The position numbers were made by a program, and so were the translations under genes. A model generated the notes under the pieces. The model did no database searches. It worked only from the letters and a program-made list of their open reading frames with translations, and was not told the origin of the DNA. This document shows, one piece after another, positions 8,393 to 14,290 of a DNA stretch of 14,290 nucleotides; the stretch's first letter is position 1, and every line of letters begins with the position of its first letter. Source of the DNA: an uncultured Bacilli bacterium (lineage in GTDB: Bacteria; Bacillota_I; Bacilli_A; RF39; UBA660); assembly GCA_949440065.1 (NCBI GenBank), contig CASRZP010000029.1, positions 1 through 14,290 on the forward strand, read 5' to 3'.

Positions 8393-8509
8393 TGCTTATA
8401 AAAAAAGAATAATAAATATCATTAAAAAGGCCTTGCTTCTTTACTCATTTGCCTCTATCATCATTATTGACCATTCTTTTTGCTATCTACACATTTTTTT
8501 GAAATTTTT

Positions 8510-9175
8510 TTATTTTTTCTTTTTCACTTTGATACTTTCCTCTTCAAAAGAAATGAGTAAAGGATTTATCTCATCATTTATATATACACGGTGAAAAAGA
8601 TTAACATCATTATTTACCGTAGCAATATCACGTAACCCGACGATTTTTTTCATCGCTTCTTCACTTTGATAAGCCTCTGTAATACTTACCCATTTCAACT
8701 CTTGATTATCATCTTTAACTAAAATAATTTTATCACTAACTTGGGGAATGTATTCTCCTAAACAAGGATAATCTAGTATTTCTTTAGAGATAAGTTCGAT
8801 ATCTACTTCATAAGTAGAATAATAAAGCAGGCGATCAGTAGGTTTTAACATAATATTTCCTTCCCTAGTCGTCACTTTAGAATCGATTTCATACGCTGTA
8901 TTTACCACTTTGCTACGATAAGAAAACTCTTCTATTTTTTCCACATCATCCACATCTATCATAGTAAAAGGAACTTGATACACATAAAACTGTTCTTTTT
9001 TTAATTCTCTTGCTACCATTTTTTCTTGATGAGTAACAAAAACATCATTAAAGATGCAATAATCTTCTTGGTGCGTAAAATTATCCCGACGATTTTGATA
9101 AAGATGGTAACCATAAAGAGATATTGCCACCAAAAAAGATGTACTTTTAAGTAGTAAATGTTTCTTTTTTCCCAT
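8510..9175 (-). CDS. Unknown membrane-anchored protein, last gene of the protease operon
   Basis: This 221-residue protein is not recognised. It begins MGKKKHLLLK, followed by a single hydrophobic segment (about residues 8-25, SFLVAISLYGYHLY). A hydrophilic domain of about 195 residues follows. The basic N-terminus predicts an uncleaved anchor with the main domain outside the membrane. The domain is rich in Val, Asp and Glu, looks like mixed alpha/beta, and ends in a lysine run (KVKKKK). The ATG has GAGG 7 bases upstream. It lies 28 bases behind the 201-residue gene, in the same direction as the YlbL-like protease, so the three are probably one operon. An extracytoplasmic domain encoded with a membrane-bound protease could be its substrate or partner, but that is inference from position only. 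Confidence 0.8.
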   Translation of the reverse strand: MGKKKHLLLKSTSFLVAISLYGYHLYQNRRDNFTHQEDYCIFNDVFVTHQEKMVARELKKEQFYVYQVPFTMIDVDDVEKIEEFSYRSKVVNTAYEIDSKVTTREGNIMLKPTDRLLYYSTYEVDIELISKEILDYPCLGEYIPQVSDKIILVKDDNQELKWVSITEAYQSEEAMKKIVGLRDIATVNNDVNLFHRVYINDEINPLLISFEEESIKVKKKK

Positions 9176-9203
9176 ACTTTTACCTCAAATTTACTTTTTA
9201 TTC

Positions 9204-9809
9204 TTAGATTGACCTAGTATTTTTGCTTGTTCCTTCGCTTAATGGTAAATTGCTTACCCATGTTACTTTTTTTGATTGTTCAATAATTCCTCTTAATCGA
9301 TTTCTCTCTTCTAGTTCAAATTCATTTAATATTCGTTCCAGCAAGACTTCATCACTAATCATGCCTTCTTTGTTTTCTATTAGATACTCCTTTAACAACT
9401 TATCCATTCGTAAAAGTTCTCCAACTTGATAATAACGAAACACAGGACTATCCCATTTGGTATTTTCTAAATAGGAAATTTCATCTTGATGAAGTGTAGA
9501 CAAATCATCATCTATTTCTACTGCGTTAGGTACATTTTTTTCTTTTCCTCTTCGATATTGTTTACTTAATTTTTGAAATTGGTAAGCCATATTTTTTTCG
9601 TGTGCCGAAACAGATAAAATTCTTCCACGAAACACTTTAAATGTATCTTCTAAAACTACGGATTCTGTTTCCCTATTTTTTTCCAAAGCAAAATATATGT
9701 AAATGGATAGAAGCTCCAATCGATTAGGATCTTCTATTAAAGTTTGGTTTCTATTTTGCAAATACAACATTAAACTTGCAATGGTAAACTTATTTTCATC
9801 ACTCATCAT
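9204..9809 (-). CDS. Unknown 201-residue cytoplasmic protein, translationally coupled to the protease
   Basis: Not recognised. The 201-residue product has no signal or membrane segment, is highly charged and mostly helical, and carries a Glu/Arg-rich stretch (NEFELEERNRLRGIIEQ) near residues 160-180. The coding region starts 3 bases after the TGA of the protease gene. Its ribosome binding site (AAAGGGTG) overlaps that stop codon, a classic layout for translational coupling. Two ATG codons are adjacent (9809 and 9806) and I use the first. The coupling implies matched production with the protease upstream and with the membrane-anchored protein downstream. Function is unknown. Confidence 0.8.
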   Translation of the reverse strand: MMSDENKFTIASLMLYLQNRNQTLIEDPNRLELLSIYIYFALEKNRETESVVLEDTFKVFRGRILSVSAHEKNMAYQFQKLSKQYRRGKEKNVPNAVEIDDDLSTLHQDEISYLENTKWDSPVFRYYQVGELLRMDKLLKEYLIENKEGMISDEVLLERILNEFELEERNRLRGIIEQSKKVTWVSNLPLSEGTSKNTRSI

Positions 9810-9812
9810 CCA

Positions 9813-10835
9813 TCACCCTTTATTCTTATTTTCTTTTAAATATTCTATAGCTTCATCTAGTGTATTAACTGGTACAATTTCAATTTTATACTTATACTTT
9901 TCTTTCCACTTTAAACACTCTTCATAATTTTCTTCCCTTGGGACTAAGAAAATATCGGCTTTTGCTTGTACTGCCCCTTTCAATTTATATTTAACGCCCC
10001 CGATAGGTCCAATGTTTCCTATATTATCTATTGTACCAGTGCCCACAATTTTTTTTCCATTTGTCAAATCTATTGGTGTCAATTTATCGTAAATAGCAAG
10101 AGCTAGCATTAACCCTCCTGATGGTCCTGACTCACTGGCTTTAAATTTTAGCGATAAACTAGGCTCTGTTTCAAAATCATAAAGTGTAGCAATAGAAATT
10201 CCTGTTAGTTTTCTATCCTCATAGATTATCACTTCGACACTAGCCTTTTCTACTTTTCCTTTTCTTAACACTTCTACTTCATGAACCGAACCAACATCAA
10301 AGTTTTGAATTTTTTCTAAATATGAATCAATCTCTTCAATTTTTTCTCCATCCAACGATAAAAGTTCATCGCCAATTTTTAATGATGTATTTGAAAAATC
10401 AAATAAATAAGTTACCACATAATGTTTAGCAGATACTTCTACTTCTTTCCCTGCTTTTTGATAAGCTACCATTACCGCTGCTTGATTCGCTTGAGCTAGA
10501 GAAATTTTATCACGATACAAAATATCTTCCATACTTTCATCTTCATTATATTGGTAATCACTTATCTTTGCTCTATCCCAATTCATTAAATAACTAAGTA
10601 AATACGTTGTCACATTTCCTTTTAACTCCGAAACATACGCAAAATTTAAACTTCCCTTACTAGAATAACCATTTTCTATTACTACGCGATCATTAATATT
10701 GATGGTTCCTCCTCCTGTGAAGATGTAATAAGGTATGGGATAAGATAAAATAAAATACAAAAGAATACCAAAAATAAGAGTTTTATAGTTGTTTTTCATA
10801 AATGATTTTAACTTTTCATAAAATTGATTAAACAT
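9813..10835 (-). CDS. ylbL: Membrane-anchored PDZ / Lon-like serine protease (YlbL/SepM family)
   Basis: This 340-residue protein has the layout of the YlbL/SepM family: a short cytoplasmic N-terminus, one membrane segment (about 19-38), a PDZ-like region (about 130-200, with LKIGDELLSLDGEKI) and a C-terminal Lon-type protease domain (about 210-335). The catalytic dyad is visible as Ser239 in GPSGG and Lys282 in GGVKYK. They are 43 residues apart, the same spacing as in E. coli Lon (Ser679/Lys722). The catalytic domain is expected outside the cell; SepM of streptococci trims a signal peptide. Bacillus YlbL is encoded next to YlbJ, and a ylbJ homologue lies divergently 45 bases away here. AAAGGA lies about 10 bases before the ATG. 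The gene ends with TGA overlapping the ribosome binding site of the next gene. The natural substrate cannot be told from sequence. Confidence 0.93.
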   Translation of the reverse strand: MFNQFYEKLKSFMKNNYKTLIFGILLYFILSYPIPYYIFTGGGTININDRVVIENGYSSKGSLNFAYVSELKGNVTTYLLSYLMNWDRAKISDYQYNEDESMEDILYRDKISLAQANQAAVMVAYQKAGKEVEVSAKHYVVTYLFDFSNTSLKIGDELLSLDGEKIEEIDSYLEKIQNFDVGSVHEVEVLRKGKVEKASVEVIIYEDRKLTGISIATLYDFETEPSLSLKFKASESGPSGGLMLALAIYDKLTPIDLTNGKKIVGTGTIDNIGNIGPIGGVKYKLKGAVQAKADIFLVPREENYEECLKWKEKYKYKIEIVPVNTLDEAIEYLKENKNKG

Positions 10836-10880
10836 AATGTATCATTCCTTTATTAAATTATATAAAATTACGGAGGGACT

Positions 10881-11852
10881 ATGAAAGGAAAAAGTGTAAA
10901 TGTAATCATCTTGGTGGTTTTTTTTACTATTTTAAAGTTTCTACTTTCAAATTCTAATGAAGTAGTCATCACTGTTTTACAAAGCATGGACATCTTTATC
11001 CATAAACTTTTTCCTATTTTATTTCCCTTTTTTGTGTTATCTAGTTTGATGATGGAATATGGTGTTGTCGATTTTTTAGGGGAGCTCATGAAAAATATTA
11101 CGAGTAAACGTTTTAAAATGAATCAAAAAATTGCATTTCCCCTTTTATTTAGTACGATTTCAGGCTTTCCCTCAGGAGCAAAATATACCAGTATGCTTTA
11201 TCAAGATGGTGAAATTACTAAAAAGGAAGCTAATCAACTATTAGGTTTTACCCATTTTGCCAATCCTGCTTTTATCTTTGGCACCGTTGGTAGTGTCTTT
11301 TTAAACAATAAAACTTTAGCACTTTTGATTTTTTTGTCTCATCTACTAGGTGGAATTTTAACAGGTATGTGGATAACTAGAAGAAATACTGTACATACTA
11401 AAAGGGCACATGTATCCTTAAAAAAGGCAATAGATAAAATGGAAGAAAAACGAAAAACAAATAAAAATCCTTTCGGTAAAGTGTTAGCAAAATCCATTAG
11501 CAATACTCTTGAAAACTTATTTAGCATTTTAGGTACCATCACTTTTTTTATGATTATGGCTAAATTTGTAATTACTTTACTTCCCTTACCTCAGTATGGT
11601 GCCATTATTTTCAAAGGAATATTAGAAATGACTCAGGGGATTGAAGCCATCTCTAGTACTTCTTGTTCTTTTTTGCTAAAAGGCTTAGCTATTACTTTTT
11701 TCTTATCCTTTGGAGGAATTAGTGTACATATGCAAGTAGTTAGCATGATTAGTAATACAGATCTTAGTTATGCTAATTATCTAAAAGCACGCATTATTCA
11801 TGTGATGATAGCCTGTTTTCTATTTCTTCTTTTCTTTTATTTATTCATCTAA
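10881..11852 (+). CDS. ylbJ: YlbJ/SpoVV-like membrane transport protein
   Basis: This 323-residue polytopic membrane protein has about eight hydrophobic segments and the nucleoside-recognition (Gate) signature. SGFPSGAK at 94-101 and ANPAFIFGTVG at 127-137 correspond to the conserved GYP-x-GAK and N-P-x-F motifs of the YlbJ family. In B. subtilis YlbJ (SpoVV) lies in the forespore outer membrane and is needed to move dipicolinic acid from the mother cell. This copy is shorter than the roughly 408-residue Bacillus protein. Its presence alone does not prove sporulation, because relatives occur in non-sporulating species. The ATG has a strong GGAGG site (10872-10876). The gene diverges from the ylbL-like protease, and its stop codon overlaps the stop of the convergent prepilin gene within a shared CTAA. 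Confidence 0.85.
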   Translation: MKGKSVNVIILVVFFTILKFLLSNSNEVVITVLQSMDIFIHKLFPILFPFFVLSSLMMEYGVVDFLGELMKNITSKRFKMNQKIAFPLLFSTISGFPSGAKYTSMLYQDGEITKKEANQLLGFTHFANPAFIFGTVGSVFLNNKTLALLIFLSHLLGGILTGMWITRRNTVHTKRAHVSLKKAIDKMEEKRKTNKNPFGKVLAKSISNTLENLFSILGTITFFMIMAKFVITLLPLPQYGAIIFKGILEMTQGIEAISSTSCSFLLKGLAITFFLSFGGISVHMQVVSMISNTDLSYANYLKARIIHVMIACFLFLLFFYLFI

Positions 11853-12331
11853 ATAGGATAATTGATATCAATTTTTTCGTTATGTTCTATATCAGGATGG
11901 TTAAATTCTAAATAAAACTCAAAAAAAGGATAACCATATACTTCACTTCTTGCGATATAAGAGTTTACCACGGTTAACGATTCTACATAGGGAATGGGAT
12001 AGTTTATCAAATTATTACTTGGACCATATTGAATAATCATATCTGACATATTGTTTTCTACTACATTTAATATTTTACTACTTCCATCTTGAAATTGCAA
12101 GGTGGCTCTTTTTCCTTCTATGGTTACGCTGGTTAATTTAGCTTTAATTAAATCGTCTTCAATCATCTTAGTAATGGTTGTAATATAAGAATGTACTTCT
12201 CCTTTGATACCTACAATTTGTTGCTTGTTTTTATAATTTAAAATGACACCAAATAAACTAATGGTAATGGAGGTGATAATAACAAAACAAACCAGTAATT
12301 CAATTGTGGTAAAACCATTTTTTTCCTTCAT
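11849..12331 (-). CDS. Prepilin-like protein (type IV pilin / pseudopilin)
   Basis: This 160-residue protein has a textbook class III prepilin signal: a short basic leader MKEKNG, a predicted peptidase cleavage site Gly6|Phe7, Glu at mature position +5 (FTTIE), and a hydrophobic helix up to about residue 28. After processing it would sit in the membrane or be a minor subunit of a pilus or pseudopilus. The remaining domain contains a beta-rich segment (SVTIEGKRATLQFQDGSSKILNV, about 75-105), reminiscent of ComGF/ComGD-type minor pseudopilins, but I cannot assign a specific subunit. AAAGGAG lies 8 bases before the ATG. It follows the other prepilin gene by 35 bases, in one operon. Its TAG overlaps the stop of ylbJ on the opposite strand. 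Confidence 0.85.
   Translation of the reverse strand: MKEKNGFTTIELLVCFVIITSITISLFGVILNYKNKQQIVGIKGEVHSYITTITKMIEDDLIKAKLTSVTIEGKRATLQFQDGSSKILNVVENNMSDMIIQYGPSNNLINYPIPYVESLTVVNSYIARSEVYGYPFFEFYLEFNHPDIEHNEKIDINYPI
11860..11877 (+). terminator. Possible weak terminator after ylbJ
   Basis: The near-palindrome AATTG-ATAT-CAATT (11860-11873) runs into a stretch of six T (11872-11877), 8 bases after the ylbJ stop codon. The stem has a single G-C pair and would be weak. It lies inside the 3' end of the convergent prepilin gene. Confidence 0.25.
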
Positions 12332-12366
12332 TTATCTGTCTCCTTTCTTTATTTGATTTTAAAATG

Positions 12367-12891
12367 TTATCGACTAATTACTTCAATTGTACCATAAGTA
12401 ACATTTCCATTCGGATACGTCATTTCTACAATTACCCTTTTATAAGATTGACGATTACTTGGTGTTTGAAAGTTAGGTAAGTTTTCTACATATTCTTTAA
12501 ATCCACGAGGTAAATTACTTGTTTTTACCATATTTTTAAATGCTTCAATGTGATACTTGGTAACATACATTTTACTAATATGATACTTTTCTTTATAAGC
12601 ATAACACATAGTGGTATTAGTAAAATATCCACTTGGACACTCGGTAATATCTACATAATCATGACTTCCTTTTAAAAGGTTATCGTTTCCTGTTGTTAAA
12701 ACCATTTTTCTTATAAAATGAGCAGTGTATTTACTGGTAATATCATCATAGCTACTTCTTTTTTCATATTCGCCAATTAATGGATAAAGATTGGTATAAA
12801 ACATCATGAATAAGGACATAATAAAGACAGATACGATTAAGGTTTCTGCTAAAACAAAGCCTTTCTTACTCATCTTAGTCAAATTTTTCAC
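12367..12891 (-). CDS. Prepilin-like protein with a cysteine pair (minor pilin)
   Basis: This 174-residue protein carries a prepilin leader ending in KKG, a predicted cleavage Gly11|Phe12, Glu at mature +5 (FVLAE) and a hydrophobic helix to about residue 33. The C-terminal domain has two cysteines (Cys85 and Cys96 in ECPSGYFTNTTMC) that could form a disulphide outside the membrane. The start is uncertain. The frame begins with GTG at 12891, preceded by GAGAGTAG. An ATG at 12873 would give the shorter leader MSKKG, typical of competence pseudopilins, but it lacks a well-spaced ribosome binding site. It is the first gene of a two-prepilin operon and diverges from the assembly ATPase. Which pilin subunit it is cannot be said. 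Confidence 0.82.
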   Translation of the reverse strand: MKNLTKMSKKGFVLAETLIVSVFIMSLFMMFYTNLYPLIGEYEKRSSYDDITSKYTAHFIRKMVLTTGNDNLLKGSHDYVDITECPSGYFTNTTMCYAYKEKYHISKMYVTKYHIEAFKNMVKTSNLPRGFKEYVENLPNFQTPSNRQSYKRVIVEMTYPNGNVTYGTIEVISR

Positions 12892-12904
12892 CTACTCTCA
12901 TGTA

Positions 12905-12933
12905 TTGCTATTATTACAAAAATATTATATAAT
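12905..12933 (+). promoter_or_regulatory. Promoter of the assembly ATPase gene, with a -10 shared with the prepilins
   Basis: TTGCTA (12905-12910), a 17-base spacer and a perfect TATAAT (12928-12933) form a good promoter for the plus-strand ATPase gene, with a leader of about 30 bases. The -10 lies in the palindrome ATTATATAAT (12924-12933), so the minus strand also shows TATAAT (12929-12924) for the divergent prepilin operon. No good -35 box was found at the matching distance on that strand. Confidence 0.6.
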
Positions 12934-12971
12934 AAAAAAGGATAAAATACTAGATAAAAGAGGTTATAAAT

Positions 12972-14290
12972 ATGATAAATTATGATTTTACTCAAATGCC
13001 AATTGTAGATATTGTCAATCAAATGATTATTCTAGCGGTGAAGTCTCGTGCTAGTGATATTCATTTAGACCCTAGAGAAAATGGACTTCTTGTTCGTCTT
13101 AGAATTGATGGAACATTAAGGGATCATACGATTGTTCCTTTAGAATATGAAAAAAACCTAGTAACTCGTGTTAAACTTTTAGCAAATATGAACATTACAG
13201 AAACTCGCCTACCACAAGATGGAGCAATTAAAGGTAAAATCGAGGGAATTGATGTAGATATGCGTGTATCTAGCCTACCTACTAATGAAGGAGAAAAGGT
13301 CGTTATTCGTATTTTAGATTACACCAAAAGTTTGGAAGGTCTAGAAGGACTTGGTTTTTCGAATAAAAATTTTGAAAAAATCAAGAAAATGATTCGTGTT
13401 CCTAATGGAATTATCTTGATCACTGGTGCCACTGGTACAGGTAAGAGTACTACGGTATATTCGATGTTACAAGAGTTAAATGATGAAGAGAAAAATATCA
13501 TTACTGTAGAAGATCCGATTGAAATGAATATTGAAGGAATCAATCAGGTACAAGTAAACAGTGAAATTGGGCTAGACTTTGCTAGAGTCTTACGTTCTAT
13601 TTTAAGACAAGATCCTAATATTATTCTCATCGGAGAAATTCGTGATAGTGAAACAGCTAAAATTGCTGTTCGTGCGTCGATTACGGGACACTTAGTATTT
13701 TCTACTATCCACACCAACAATTCTTTGTCTACCATTGAACGTCTATTAGATATGGATGTTGAACGTTACTTGTTATCTAGTGCCTTAACAGGAATTATTT
13801 CACAACGTTTAGCTAGAAAATTATGTCCAAATTGTAAAAAATTAAGGGAAACTACCCCATATGAAAAAAAGGTATTTAAACAAATTTTAAATCAAGATGT
13901 CAATCAGGTATATGATGTTGATCCAATGAAAGAATGTGGTGAATGTAATCATGGCTATTTAGGAAGAATTGCTATTCAAGAAGTGTTAGTCATTAGTGAT
14001 AATATTAGAGATGCCTTAAATCATGAGGAAATTGATAAGGAGGATTTACGGAAATTAGTATATACCAAAGATGTTACTACTCTATTACAGGATGGTCTTG
14101 AAAAGGTGCTAGAAGGAAAAACAAATTTTGATGAGATTTATCGCATTATTGAAATTGAAGATGACTTAGAGCAATATCAACGTGATTTATTAGAAGGCAA
14201 AAAAGAATATGAAAAGTTAAAAAGACAACAAGAGTTGGAAAATCAAATTCTAACAGCACCACAAGTAGGTAATCAGCAAGTAGCGATTAA
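12972..14290 (+). CDS. GspE/PilB-type pilus assembly ATPase, 3' end outside window
   Basis: This is a secretion-superfamily ATPase that powers pilin polymerisation at the inner face of the membrane. In the roughly 439 residues present are the N2 domain start (SRASDIHLDP), Walker A GATGTGKST (152-160), the Asp-box region EDPIE, Walker B ILIGEIRD (218-225), the His box STIHTN with His247, and a four-cysteine zinc site (CPNC 285-288, CGEC 322-325). It starts directly with the N2 domain and lacks the N-terminal N1/MshEN domain of full-size PilB, as in the short competence ATPase ComGA. Unlike ComGA (about 350 residues) it carries a long Glu/Lys/Gln-rich tail from about residue 370 that continues beyond the window. 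AGAGG lies about 8-9 bases before the ATG. The gene diverges from two prepilin genes. PilT-type retraction is less likely, given the zinc site and EDPIE motif. Confidence 0.92.
   Translation, partial: MINYDFTQMPIVDIVNQMIILAVKSRASDIHLDPRENGLLVRLRIDGTLRDHTIVPLEYEKNLVTRVKLLANMNITETRLPQDGAIKGKIEGIDVDMRVSSLPTNEGEKVVIRILDYTKSLEGLEGLGFSNKNFEKIKKMIRVPNGIILITGATGTGKSTTVYSMLQELNDEEKNIITVEDPIEMNIEGINQVQVNSEIGLDFARVLRSILRQDPNIILIGEIRDSETAKIAVRASITGHLVFSTIHTNNSLSTIERLLDMDVERYLLSSALTGIISQRLARKLCPNCKKLRETTPYEKKVFKQILNQDVNQVYDVDPMKECGECNHGYLGRIAIQEVLVISDNIRDALNHEEIDKEDLRKLVYTKDVTTLLQDGLEKVLEGKTNFDEIYRIIEIEDDLEQYQRDLLEGKKEYEKLKRQQELENQILTAPQVGNQQVAI

Noticed and set aside
8402..8481. Inverted repeat AAAAAGAAT / ATTCTTTTT around the yigZ 3' region
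   Set aside because: The arms are 62 bases apart and consist of low-complexity A/T sequence; neither a terminator nor an attachment site is supported.
10868..11089. Minus-strand open frame at the start of ylbJ
   Set aside because: Antisense to the well-supported ylbJ gene and its ribosome binding site; no family resemblance.
13319..13735. Two minus-strand open frames opposite the assembly ATPase
   Set aside because: They are shadows of the Walker A/B coding region, which carries all the conserved motifs on the plus strand.
1..14290. Mycoplasma-type code with TGA as tryptophan
   Set aside because: Tryptophans are encoded by TGG, and TGA ends the ylbL-like gene exactly at the ribosome binding site and start of the next gene. 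The TAA in parE is also used as a normal stop elsewhere in the window.

Overview
The window comes from a low-GC bacterium (by eye about 30% GC). Its Gram-positive-type topoisomerase IV genes, strong AAAGGAGG-like ribosome binding sites and ylbJ/ylbL homologues point to the Firmicutes/Bacilli. An uncultured gut lineage of the RF39/Erysipelotrichia type is my guess, but no marker in the window proves it. The standard genetic code is in use: tryptophan is TGG, and TGA ends the Lon-like protease gene directly before the next gene of its operon.

Left part (1-3768, minus strand). A topoisomerase IV operon runs parE, then an unrecognised 145-residue gene, then parC, which leaves the window at position 1. 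A good promoter (TTGAAA-N17-TATAAT) sits just before parE. parE has an in-frame TAA directly after VEPR. The conserved rest of the ParE C-terminus is still readable for 18 codons behind that stop, up to a second TAA beside the next gene's ribosome binding site.

Centre-left (3911-7810, mostly minus strand). This is an accessory-looking block of unrecognised genes: a 743-codon frame with no convincing start codon, a 287-residue protein with a perfect ribosome binding site, and a start-less, N-terminally truncated paralogue of that protein followed by a terminator.

Centre-right (7755-11877). A plus-strand YigZ/IMPACT-family gene is followed by a minus-strand operon: a membrane-anchored PDZ/Lon-like protease (YlbL/SepM family), then two tightly linked unknown genes, the last with one membrane segment. 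A YlbJ-family membrane protein diverges from the protease gene across a 45-base gap. ylbJ and ylbL are also neighbours in Bacillus subtilis, where YlbJ (SpoVV) is a sporulation transporter.

Right part (11849-14290). Two prepilin-like genes on the minus strand diverge from a GspE/PilB-type assembly ATPase on the plus strand, which leaves the window at its right end. They belong to a type IV pilus or competence-pseudopilus system: the ATPase would drive polymerisation of pilins such as the two minor ones encoded beside it. The divergent control region shares one palindromic -10 element. No RNA genes, CRISPR arrays or insertion sequences were recognised. The most unusual signals are the split parE C-terminus, the decaying tandem paralogue and the missing start of the 743-codon gene.
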